Assembly: GCA_011391865.1 (NCBI GenBank)
Contig: JAABPV010000087.1
Location: 1-64,000, forward strand
Source: Desulfobulbaceae bacterium
Lineage (GTDB): Bacteria > Desulfobacterota > Desulfobulbia > Desulfobulbales > Desulfobulbaceae
DNA: 64,000 nt
Direction: 5' to 3'
The position numbers and the translations under genes are program-made. The first letter of the stretch is position 1, and every line of letters begins with the position of its first letter. Positions 8,550-16,145 of this stretch are shown here, one piece after another. The notes below the pieces were generated by a model. The model ran no database searches. It was not told where the DNA came from and was given only the letters and a program-made list of their open reading frames with translations.

Positions 8550-9218
8550 TTACACGGTCAGATCCTCGCGCACCCGCTTGCGCGGCCCGCCGTGCCCGGC
8601 AGTTGACCAGTCGCGGACAGGCGCGGCGGCGGTCAGCTCCTGCTGGCGCTCCAGCCTGCCCATGCGGTCATAAATCATCTGCCAGACGCAGTCGGTCTCA
8701 GTGTTGATCTCGCAGCGGCCATTGGCCGAGCCGCCGCAGGGGCCGTTCATCAGGCTCTTGGCGCAGCGGGCCACCGGGCAGAGGCCGCCGGTGAAATGCA
8801 GCACGCAGTGGCCGCAGCCCGCGCACATCTCCTTCCACACGCCCTGCTCGGCAGAGCCGCCGAAGAAGGTGGTGTTGAGCGCCGGGTAGACATGCTCGGC
8901 GGGGCGCAGGTTGGCGATGAAGTTCACGCCCACGCCGCAGGCGGTGGAGAGGATCGCGTCGTACTGGCCAGCGTATTGGTCAAGGCCGTCGATGTACTCC
9001 TTGTCGCACTGGCGCACGAGCGAGGCCGTGGCCACTTCCGCCTCCTTGCCTTCCTTGCGCAGGCCGAGGCGCACCAAGGAGGCGAGGATCTCGGCTTCGC
9101 GCTCGCCGCCTGCCGAGCAGACAGTGACGCAGCCCTTGCAGGCCAGCACGAGTATCTTCCTGCTGTCCCGCAGCATCTTCAGTATTTCCGCCAGCGGCTT
9201 CCGTTCAGCTACTATCAT
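8550..9218 (-). CDS. metV: MetV-like methylenetetrahydrofolate reductase C-terminal-family protein
   Basis: A 222-residue iron-sulfur protein of the MTHFR C-terminal/MetV family. The start at 9218 has GAGGAG 8 nt upstream. Cysteines cluster in an N-terminal group (ACKGCVTVCSAGG), a middle group (CAGCGHCVLH) and the family signature MNGPCGGSANGRCE. MetV partners MetF in acetogens and feeds electrons from an Hdr/Mvh module to methylene-H4F reduction (established). Here it is the third gene after hdrC- and mvhD-like genes (28 nt gap), but no metF is adjacent. Confidence 0.85.
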   Translation of the reverse strand: MIVAERKPLAEILKMLRDSRKILVLACKGCVTVCSAGGEREAEILASLVRLGLRKEGKEAEVATASLVRQCDKEYIDGLDQYAGQYDAILSTACGVGVNFIANLRPAEHVYPALNTTFFGGSAEQGVWKEMCAGCGHCVLHFTGGLCPVARCAKSLMNGPCGGSANGRCEINTETDCVWQMIYDRMGRLERQQELTAAAPVRDWSTAGHGGPRKRVREDLTV

Positions 9219-9246
9219 GGGTGTTCTCCTCAAACAGGTCTTGGTG

Positions 9247-9669
9247 TCAGGCCGCCTTGCGGCAGAAGGGGCTTTTCCCCAGCCTACTGGTCAGCGCGTT
9301 CATCTCCTCGGCGGCGGCGATGAATTCCGGGTGCAGTCCGCGCTCCAGATGATACATGCGCACACGGTCCGCCTCAACGCCCAGCTCGGCCAAAGCCTTG
9401 CGCACTGCGGCGACCCGCTTGGCCGCGCGCTGGCTGCCTTTGACGTTGTGGCAGCCCTCAGCCGGGCAGCCGACCACATAGACTGCGTCCGCGCCGTCCT
9501 CAAAGGCCTTGAGCAGGTCGGTCTCCTCCAGCTTGCCGGTGCAGGCCAGCCGGGTCAGAGTGATGTTGGCCGGGAAGTTCAGCTCGCCCAGCACCTTGCC
9601 GCCTTCGGCGCAGCTCTGCGCTGCGGCGTAATGGCAGGTGAAAAGCCGGATGTCTGGTGTGAAGCTCAT
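9247..9669 (-). CDS. mvhD: MvhD/FlpD-like iron-sulfur electron-transfer subunit
   Basis: A 140-residue protein of the MvhD/FlpD family, a small [2Fe-2S] electron carrier that links an electron donor to heterodisulfide reductase-type complexes. Family cysteines are visible in FTCHY, LACTGK and GCPAEGCHN. The size is typical. It sits 10 nt downstream of the hdrC-like gene and 28 nt upstream of metV-like, forming a three-gene operon. Final residues FCRKAA are slightly unusual but the fold region is complete. Confidence 0.88.
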   Translation of the reverse strand: MSFTPDIRLFTCHYAAAQSCAEGGKVLGELNFPANITLTRLACTGKLEETDLLKAFEDGADAVYVVGCPAEGCHNVKGSQRAAKRVAAVRKALAELGVEADRVRMYHLERGLHPEFIAAAEEMNALTSRLGKSPFCRKAA

Positions 9670-9679
9670 GGCAGCCTCC

Positions 9680-10243
9680 TTAGTTCGCGCCGCAAGCAGC
9701 TAAGAGCCGCTCGTCTTCGGACTGGTTGAGAGTGATGGCCTGGGCAGGGCACTCACCCGCGCAGATGCCGCAGGCGCGGCAGGCCGCCGGGTCGATGTGC
9801 GCTACGCCGCCCGCGTCGATCTTGGGCACGCCCCACGGGCAGACGCGGACGCAGGTCAGGCAGGAGACGCAGAGGTCGCGCTCGACCTTGGCGGCCTTGC
9901 CCTTCGCCACGAGCTGGTCAAGGCTGACATGGCCTTTCTTCAGGGCCAGCCCGCGCAGCACGGTCATGATGTCGGCGAATCCGACATTCTGAGGGCAGAC
10001 GGGCACGCAGCTCCGGCAGCCGGAGCAGTGCCAGATCAGCTCGGAGGAGAGCAGCCGCTCCTCCATGCCCATGCGGATCATGTGGATGATCTTGCGGGGA
10101 TCATAGGCGGGAATTGCCATGCTCACCGGGCACGCGCCGGAGCACGCGCCGCAGGCGAAGCAGGAGTTGAGATGCCCGCCGCCGGGTTCAGCGGCCACTT
10201 CGGCGCTGAAGCGGGGATTCATTGCAAACACTTTCTGAGACAT
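9680..10243 (-). CDS. hdrC: HdrC-like protein with four [4Fe-4S] cluster motifs
   Basis: A 187-residue protein. Residues 28-83 are HdrC-like with two CxxCxxCxxxCP motifs (C28/31/34/38 and C73/76/79/83). Unlike plain HdrC, it has two more ferredoxin motifs at C125/128/131/135 and C155/158/161/165. It is cytoplasmic (no signal). It is first in the operon with mvhD- and metV-like genes; hdrA and hdrB are absent, so it may serve as an electron wire to a distant HdrA or to MetV. The extra ferredoxin domain resembles HdrC variants in anaerobes. Confidence 0.87.
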   Translation of the reverse strand: MSQKVFAMNPRFSAEVAAEPGGGHLNSCFACGACSGACPVSMAIPAYDPRKIIHMIRMGMEERLLSSELIWHCSGCRSCVPVCPQNVGFADIMTVLRGLALKKGHVSLDQLVAKGKAAKVERDLCVSCLTCVRVCPWGVPKIDAGGVAHIDPAACRACGICAGECPAQAITLNQSEDERLLAACGAN

Positions 10244-10326
10244 GCGGCAGCCTCGCTGGACAGTTGCGTTGCCGGAGCAACAATATAGGGAAATACGAAT
10301 GAGCGGATTCAGTGTGCGACCAGCAA

Positions 10327-10355
10327 TAACTAACGCATTTTGGCGGGTTTGTCAA
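10327..10355 (-). promoter_or_regulatory. Candidate sigma70-type promoter of the hdrC operon
   Basis: On the minus strand TTGACA (10350-10355) is followed after 17 nt by TAGTTA (10327-10332). The -35 is perfect, the -10 weak. It lies ~85 nt upstream of the hdrC-like start and fits the orientation. Confidence 0.4.
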
Positions 10356-10367
10356 TGAAAGGCTGCG

Positions 10368-11249
10368 CTATGCCGCGCCGAGGAAGCTGCTGGTCTCCTG
10401 AATCAGCCGCTGCAGCTCCTCGATTTTGACCGCCGCGTCAGGGCAGCTGCTGTCCAAGGTCAGGGCGCGGCGGTACATGATCAGGGCGCGGGTGTGCCAC
10501 TGGCCGCTCATGTAGCTGCGTCCGGCGGCGCAGAAGCCAAGGCCGGGCCTGCCGGGGAACATGTCCTGAAAGACAGATTCGAGGGTCTCGCCCCACAGCT
10601 CCTCCACCATGTCCTCGCGCTCGACTAAAAAGCGGACGAGCAGGTGGTTGCCGGAGAGCAGAGGCAGTATAGTGCGGAGCATGTTGCTGGTCTGGCCGAA
10701 GAGCATGGCTAACTGCTCCATCTGGCGCATGACATCCACCGCCACCCGCCGCACCAGCCCTTTGCGGTCAATGACCCGGCGCAGGCGGAAAGCCGAGGCG
10801 GCCAAGCCGCCGCTCCAGAAGGCGGCCGAGCCGTAGCTGTTGAGTATCTGCACGTCCTCCTTGAGCTTGACCGCCTCATGGAAGATGGAGCCGATCAGCC
10901 ATTCGATCAGGGAGTCCTCCAGCTGCTGGGCCGGGCCGCCTTCGGGCCAGATCTGCTGACAGAGGTCGCGCAGCAGCCAGAGCTGGCCTTTTTCCGACTC
11001 TGTGCCGACCATCACTGAGAGCTGGTCCCAGATGCTGCATTTCTCATGCTGTTCGCTGCTGATCAGCAGGCAGCAGGCTTCGCCGCGCCGGGTGGTGCGG
11101 CAGTGGCAGTAAGACTGATACAGGGCCTGAAAGGCGGGCATCAGATTGAAGAAATCAGCAAAGACCTGACGGATGAAAAAATCTCGCTGCCGCTCAAACC
11201 AGCTGACGCGGAGAGAGCTGCGGAAGGCGGGCGGGAGAAAGGCGGACAT
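10368..11249 (-). CDS. Hypothetical protein linked to glycogen synthase
   Basis: A 293-residue cytoplasmic protein that I do not recognise. It is helix-rich, with no signal peptide or membrane segment. The C-terminal ~40 residues (TRALIMYRRALTLDSSCPDAAVKIEELQ) look like one TPR-like helical pair. It starts 6 nt after the GlgA-like gene ends and is probably co-transcribed with it, so a role in glycogen metabolism is possible but not shown. Confidence 0.7.
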   Translation of the reverse strand: MSAFLPPAFRSSLRVSWFERQRDFFIRQVFADFFNLMPAFQALYQSYCHCRTTRRGEACCLLISSEQHEKCSIWDQLSVMVGTESEKGQLWLLRDLCQQIWPEGGPAQQLEDSLIEWLIGSIFHEAVKLKEDVQILNSYGSAAFWSGGLAASAFRLRRVIDRKGLVRRVAVDVMRQMEQLAMLFGQTSNMLRTILPLLSGNHLLVRFLVEREDMVEELWGETLESVFQDMFPGRPGLGFCAAGRSYMSGQWHTRALIMYRRALTLDSSCPDAAVKIEELQRLIQETSSFLGAA

Positions 11250-11255
11250 CGGCGG

Positions 11256-12878
11256 TCAGCGCAGGGCCTGCCGGTAGAGGGCGAGATAATCCTGCATCAC
11301 CCGCTCCCACGTGTGCCGCTCGTGAATGCGCCCGACAGCGGCCCGCCGCATCGCGTCCAGCCGGGCCGGATCGCTGCGGTGCAGACCCAAGGCTTGCTGC
11401 ATAGCTGCGGCCAAGGCTTCCGGCGCGTGCTCCTGATACGCGAAGCCGGTTTCGCCGTCAGCAACTTTGACCAAGCCGCCGACGTGATGCACGACCGGCA
11501 GATTGCCGAAGAGCTGGGCGATGTAGTCGGTCAGGCCGCAAGGTTCATAGAGCGAGGGAATGAGGAAGAAATCTCCGGCGGCGTAGATTCGGTTGGCCAA
11601 GGCCGGGGCGTATCCTTGAAGGAAGCAGAGCCGCCCGCCGCCCGCTGCGGTCATTTCCTTCAGATGCTCCTCCAGATATTTCTCGCCGCTGCCGAGAATC
11701 AGGGTCTGAAAGCCGGTCTCGCCGGTGGCGGCTAAGAGAATCAGGGCCTTGAGCAGCACGTCCACGCCTTTCTGCGCGGTCAGTCTGCCGATGAAGGTGA
11801 AGAGCGGCAAATCCGGCTCAAAGCGCAGGCTGCCGTGCTGCGTCACTTTGCCCCAGTCCTGCCCTTCGCCGCAGGCCGCCAGCAGCCGCTCCTTGCAGAC
11901 GCGCTTGCCGTGCAGCTCGCCGGAGGCCGGATCAAAGGCCGCGTCAAGGCCCAGCTTCCCGGCCTCGCGGGGATTGAAATCCTCCGGGCAGATGCCGTTG
12001 GTGATGCCTGCCAGCGTCACGCCTTTGCGCAGGAGATGATGACCCAGCCAGCCGGTGCGGCTGTCCTCCTCGCTTTTTTGCAGTTCGCGGGCGTAGTTCT
12101 CGCTGACCGTGTTCATCACCGCATAGCCAGCGGCGGCGGCAAAGGGATCAAAGCAGCTGTTGAAGATGCCAGAGCGCACCACCGAAGGCGGCAGGCCGGT
12201 GACAGCCTCGGCGAATTCGATGTCCGCCACTTCTTGGTGATAGCCCATGCCCGCGTTGTGGATGGTCACTGCCGCGCCGGTGCGGCAGAACCAGTGCCGC
12301 CATCCTTCATTTTCGCGCATCATCGCGGGCAAAACAGCGGCGTGGCCGTCGTGGCAATGGATGATGTCCGGGCGGAAATCGAGCAGAATCAGCAGCTCCA
12401 GCGCGGCCTTCTGGAGGAGGATGTTCATGGCGAAGTAGTCAAAATGCCCGACCCCGGCCTGCTGCCAGCTCTTCTGCGCCTCCTCCTCGGCGGTGTAGGT
12501 GTAGACCCCGTGCTTTTCGGCAAAACGTTTTGAATCGAGCAGATAGACGGTCACGCCCCGTATATTCCGCTGCCAGACGCTGACTTCCTCGCGCCGCTCT
12601 CTCCCCGGATAGTTCATGTCTACCTCAAAGCTGGAGGCAGGCTTTCTGGCGGCCTCGCGGCAGGGACAGGGCAGCGGCAGCGGTTCAAAGCCCAGCGCGG
12701 CGGCATCCATGAAGCCGTAGAGGGGCAGCGCGGCCCGTACGTCGCAGCCGCCGTGCTGCGCCAATGCCTCGGCGAGCTGACGGCAGACATCCTTCACTCC
12801 GCCAGCTCCGGCCAATCCCTCGTACTCGCGGCTGACCATCAGGATGCGCTGCGCTCTTCGTTCTTCCAGTGGATTCAT
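11256..12878 (-). CDS. glgA: Glycogen/starch synthase family glycosyltransferase (GT5)
   Basis: A 540-residue GT5 enzyme that extends alpha-1,4-glucan from ADP- (or UDP-) glucose. The N-terminal domain has the nucleotide-sugar loop in a variant form (GLAGAGGVKDV rather than KTGGL). The C-terminal domain has FTFIGRLTAQKGVD and the E-x7-E-like segment IPSLYEPCGL. Length is within the family range (480-550). The changed loop may alter donor choice. Two GlgC-type genes lie at 19-21.5 kb, consistent with an ADP-glucose glycogen pathway. Confidence 0.88.
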   Translation of the reverse strand: MNPLEERRAQRILMVSREYEGLAGAGGVKDVCRQLAEALAQHGGCDVRAALPLYGFMDAAALGFEPLPLPCPCREAARKPASSFEVDMNYPGRERREEVSVWQRNIRGVTVYLLDSKRFAEKHGVYTYTAEEEAQKSWQQAGVGHFDYFAMNILLQKAALELLILLDFRPDIIHCHDGHAAVLPAMMRENEGWRHWFCRTGAAVTIHNAGMGYHQEVADIEFAEAVTGLPPSVVRSGIFNSCFDPFAAAAGYAVMNTVSENYARELQKSEEDSRTGWLGHHLLRKGVTLAGITNGICPEDFNPREAGKLGLDAAFDPASGELHGKRVCKERLLAACGEGQDWGKVTQHGSLRFEPDLPLFTFIGRLTAQKGVDVLLKALILLAATGETGFQTLILGSGEKYLEEHLKEMTAAGGGRLCFLQGYAPALANRIYAAGDFFLIPSLYEPCGLTDYIAQLFGNLPVVHHVGGLVKVADGETGFAYQEHAPEALAAAMQQALGLHRSDPARLDAMRRAAVGRIHERHTWERVMQDYLALYRQALR

Positions 12879-12890
12879 GGCTACTACTCC

Positions 12891-13973
12891 TTAGAATGTT
12901 TGCTGCTTGCTCACGACTTGCTGCCGCAGTAGCTGATCCGCCAGCACCAGCCGGACCATCGCTTCGCAGACCGGGATGATACGCGGAATGGCGGAGATGT
13001 CGTGGCGGCCTCCGACCTTGATCGCCACCGGCTCGTTGCGCAGATTGACGGTCTGCTGCTCCTTGCGGATGGACGGAATCGGCTTGACCGCGACCCGCAG
13101 AACCAGCTCTTGGCCGCTGCTGACTCCAGCGAGAATGCCGCCCGCGTTGTTGCTGCGAAAGCCTTCCGGCGTGAGCGGGTCGTTGTTCTCCGAGCCAAGC
13201 ATCTCTGCCGCCCGGAAGCCTGCGCCGATTTCCACGCCTTTCACCGCGCCAATGGACATCAAAGCGCGGGCCAGCTCCGCATCCAACTTGTCAAACACCG
13301 GCTCGCCCAGCCCGGCAGGGCACGTTGCACGAATCTCAACAATGCCGCCCAGCGTGTCGCCTTGCTCGCGCACCTCGGCGATGCGAGCCTCCATCCGCGC
13401 CGCCGCCGCGCTGTCTGGGCAGAACAGGCTGTTTTCGCTGATCACCGCAAGATTGCGCTCTTCCGCCCAAATGCCGCCAAGAGCGACCGTATAGGCCAAG
13501 ACGTTTATATTGTACTGCTTGAGCAGCTGTTTGGCAACTGCGCCCGCCGCCACCCGCGCCGCCGTCTCCCGCGCCGAGGCCCGCCCGCCGCCTCGGTGGT
13601 CGCGGATGCCGTATTTGGCCTGATAGCTAAAATCGCCGTGGCCGGGCCGGAAAATGTCCTGCAAGTCGCTGTACGATTTGGAATGCGCGTCCTTGTTGAA
13701 GATCACCAGCGAGATGGGCGTGCCAGTGGTTTTGGGACAGACCGCGTCCTTCGGCTGAAAAATGCCGGACATGATCTCGACCTTGTCCGGCTCCTGCCGG
13801 GGCGAGGTCGCGCCGCCCTTGCCGGGCCGCCTGCGCTCCAGCTCCAGCTGGATCATTTCCGGGGTAAGGTCAATGCCCGGAGGGCAGCCATCAATGACCG
13901 CGCCCAGCGCGGTGCCGTGGGATTCGCCCCACGTTGTTACCCTAAACAGGGTGCCGAAGGTGTTTCCTGCCAT
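12891..13973 (-). CDS. aroC: Chorismate synthase
   Basis: A 360-residue AroC that converts EPSP to chorismate with reduced FMN, the last step of the shikimate pathway. Signature segments are intact: GESHG near the start, the RRPG-KGG loop, FRPGHGDFSYQAKYG, the GGGRASARET motif, and DI(S)AIPRI near the end. Length is normal. It ends 12 nt before glgA on the same strand. A truncated shikimate kinase remnant lies ~0.6 kb upstream, hinting that an aroK-aroC pair once existed. Confidence 0.96.
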   Translation of the reverse strand: MAGNTFGTLFRVTTWGESHGTALGAVIDGCPPGIDLTPEMIQLELERRRPGKGGATSPRQEPDKVEIMSGIFQPKDAVCPKTTGTPISLVIFNKDAHSKSYSDLQDIFRPGHGDFSYQAKYGIRDHRGGGRASARETAARVAAGAVAKQLLKQYNINVLAYTVALGGIWAEERNLAVISENSLFCPDSAAAARMEARIAEVREQGDTLGGIVEIRATCPAGLGEPVFDKLDAELARALMSIGAVKGVEIGAGFRAAEMLGSENNDPLTPEGFRSNNAGGILAGVSSGQELVLRVAVKPIPSIRKEQQTVNLRNEPVAIKVGGRHDISAIPRIIPVCEAMVRLVLADQLLRQQVVSKQQTF

Positions 13974-14014
13974 GATGGTGCTATATCGAAAAGTTTTTTA
14001 TTCTTGCGACAGAG

Positions 14015-14605
14015 CTACAGCTCCAGCCGAATGAAATTGTCAGCAAATGTGACTTCTGAATAATCTATTGGAACAACTTTAAATTCTTCACATTCTACCT
14101 CGCTCTCTATTTCGCCGTTATGCAGAAAAAGCAGCACATTCTTTAAATGAGGTTGAGATACATAATGTTTTTTGATTATATCAAAAATATTTTTTATATT
14201 TTTAGCGAGCAAGCTGTTTGCATCTGGGATGGAATGCGCCAGATGCTCCTGTTCTTGCTCCTGAAAATCATCCCAGCTTGCATATTCTCCAGATGCCCAC
14301 TTTTCAAAATAAAAAACAAACAGATCATGCCGCTTTATCTGCTCATCACGCAACATCACGGGGCCGTTTTTATTTTTTTCGCTCGATTTATTCCACTTGC
14401 TTTCACCCAGATAAATCACTTGGTCTGCCAAAATAATGAAGTCAAATTCACCGAATCCACTGCGGCCCCGGCCAAAACTTGGACGATAAAATATTTTGCA
14501 CGAATTAGGTTCTGAATTATCCCCTATCAACATCAGAATTTCTGAGAATTTTTCTTTCAACGCCCAGAGAGTAAGAGCGTCTTCTCCGTAACCAATAAAT
14601 TCCAT
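14015..14605 (-). CDS. Putative PD-(D/E)XK-type nuclease, AT-rich insert
   Basis: A 196-residue protein with no close family that I can name. Residues ~50-75 (GEFDFIILADQVIYLGESKWN) fit a restriction-nuclease core: Glu/Asp, a beta-hairpin and E-S-K. The rest is helical and acidic (EQEQEH). Its base composition is visibly more AT-rich than aroC and lptG on either side, suggesting horizontal gain. It separates aroC from the shikimate kinase remnant. Confidence 0.6.
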   Translation of the reverse strand: MEFIGYGEDALTLWALKEKFSEILMLIGDNSEPNSCKIFYRPSFGRGRSGFGEFDFIILADQVIYLGESKWNKSSEKNKNGPVMLRDEQIKRHDLFVFYFEKWASGEYASWDDFQEQEQEHLAHSIPDANSLLAKNIKNIFDIIKKHYVSQPHLKNVLLFLHNGEIESEVECEEFKVVPIDYSEVTFADNFIRLEL

Positions 14606-14769
14606 ATTGTTTGATTTGTAGTGTTAAATATTTTTAATAAAATCCACTCAGCAACCTCTTCCGTCTTTCTCCCCGCCGTATCAATCACCACATCCGAACC
14701 AGCCCGATACAGCGGCTCGCGTTCTGCTGGATTCAAGTAATAAGTGAATAAGCCATGATTTTTCTGGCA
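14557..14769 (-). pseudogene. 3' remnant of shikimate kinase
   Basis: An open minus-strand frame without a start codon reads NPAEREPLYRAGSDVVIDT then AGRKTEEVAEWIL. This is the C-terminal signature of shikimate kinase (ER.PLYR.ADLVVDT..R..EEVA). A stop in frame lies 13 codons upstream of it, so the P-loop and substrate domains are missing. The frame runs on into the next gene and stops at 14557. A REP-like hairpin sits just upstream, at the apparent break. Confidence 0.6.
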
Positions 14770-14804
14770 TCAAGCATGAGCTACCTGAGCGAAGTCAGCT
14801 ACCT

Positions 14805-14842
14805 GAGCGTAGCCGAAGGCAGCAGCGGTTTCGGCTACGCTC
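14805..14842. repeat. REP-like hairpin, copy 1
   Basis: Perfect 13-bp inverted repeat GAGCGTAGCCGAA / TTCGGCTACGCTC with a 12-nt loop, followed by AACCGCC. A related element lies at 44586-44626. Similar GAGCGNAGCCGAA-type hairpins are widespread intergenic repeats in bacteria. It lies between the lptG-like gene and the shikimate kinase remnant. Confidence 0.8.
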
Positions 14843-14947
14843 AACCGCCTTGACGCAATAAAGCGGGAACGAGATGTTTCTGAATATCAGCCGGTTGCAG
14901 ATGTCATGCACTTGTTATACGAGTTCAGACACAATATGTAAAAAAAT

Positions 14948-16033
14948 TCACACATCTTCCTTCATCAGCAGGAAAAGTCCCAGCGCGCCGACGGTCAGAT
15001 GCACCGACAGCGCGGCGGCCAGCGGATTGAGATATGCCGCCTTAGCCAATGACTGCAATATCGCCCAGATGCCCCAGCAGGCGAAGGCCATGCCGCAGCT
15101 CACCGGCACGGCAAGGGAGAGATCACGGCCCCATTTCCGATAGACCAGCAGAAGCAGCGGCAGGCCCAGCAGAAGCAGCGGCAGGCCCAGCAGAATGTAC
15201 GAAATGCGCCCGTAAAACTCCGCCCAAGCGGCGGCTTTTTCCTCCTTGCTCTGCTTGCCGCGCAACGCCTCGCGGTACAGCTCAAGGATGGACAGCTCGC
15301 TGCTGCGGAGCTGGGGGAGGAAGAAATCCGCCGGTTTCTCTTGGAACGGGAAGCTGCGCCAGCCGAAAATCTCGGTCTTGAACGTGCCGCCGCCGAGCGC
15401 GGTCTGCACCTGGCCGTTGTAGAGCAGCCATTTTCCTTTCTCCCAGACCGCATGGCCTGCCGCGATCAAGGTTTGCAGTTCGTAGTCCTTGTTCCACGAG
15501 GCGTAGGAGAAAAACGAATATTCGGTCTTTTTCGGATCAGGGCGGGTGAAGGAGTAGAAGTTGCTGTCGCCCTGATAATAATAGCGGCCGCTGCGGTAGA
15601 TGCCGAGCGGCATCTGTCCCTTGACCTCGCGGTACCAGATGCTGGTGGTCTGGGCCGCTGTTTTCGGCAGGACAAACTGCGACAGCGCGAGCAGCAGCAA
15701 GGTGGCGGCGATGCCTGCGGCGATGACCGGGGTCACGATTTTGCGCAGCGACACGCCGCCCGCCTTGAGCGCAGTCAGCTCGTTGGAATGATTGAGCACG
15801 CCGAGCGTCACCACGCCAGCAAGGAGAATGCAGACCGGCCCCATCTGCTCGACAACAAAGGGGATGGAGAGCAGGAAAAACTTCCCCACCAAGGCCATTG
15901 ATTTGCCCTTCTCCATGAAGTTGTCGATCTTTTCAAAGAAATCGATCAAAATGTAAATCGCGATGAAGCTGAGAACCAGCAGCAGGATGTTCTTGGCGAA
16001 CTGCTTGAGAATGTAGCGGTTGAGGAGGTTCAT
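14948..16033 (-). CDS. lptG: LptG/LptF-type LPS export permease (YjgP/YjgQ family)
   Basis: A 361-residue inner-membrane permease of the LptFG family, which with LptB extracts LPS and passes it to LptC/A. The start at 16033 (MNLLNRYILKQFAKN) is the conserved family N-terminus; the longer frame upstream is not conserved. There are three N-terminal transmembrane helices, a periplasmic beta-jellyroll (~130-270) and three C-terminal helices. Near residue 300 a 21-bp unit is duplicated in tandem, giving LLGLPLLLLGLPLLLL. Whether it is LptG or LptF is not certain. lptB is not nearby. Confidence 0.85.
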   Translation of the reverse strand: MNLLNRYILKQFAKNILLLVLSFIAIYILIDFFEKIDNFMEKGKSMALVGKFFLLSIPFVVEQMGPVCILLAGVVTLGVLNHSNELTALKAGGVSLRKIVTPVIAAGIAATLLLLALSQFVLPKTAAQTTSIWYREVKGQMPLGIYRSGRYYYQGDSNFYSFTRPDPKKTEYSFFSYASWNKDYELQTLIAAGHAVWEKGKWLLYNGQVQTALGGGTFKTEIFGWRSFPFQEKPADFFLPQLRSSELSILELYREALRGKQSKEEKAAAWAEFYGRISYILLGLPLLLLGLPLLLLVYRKWGRDLSLAVPVSCGMAFACWGIWAILQSLAKAAYLNPLAAALSVHLTVGALGLFLLMKEDV

Positions 16034-16145
16034 TTGGCAAAGAATGGCAGGGGTATTGCAGGGGCGAAAGATTTTTTGCCCCTGCCGCAATTTTTTACTC
16101 CCTGCGCCCGCTTCAGTCAAGCATTACCCGAAAAACCCGTGTCCC

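Noticed and set aside
8953-9729. Long plus-strand ORFs over the hdrC-mvhD-metV genes
   Set aside because: Shadows of GC-rich minus-strand genes with clear iron-sulfur motifs.
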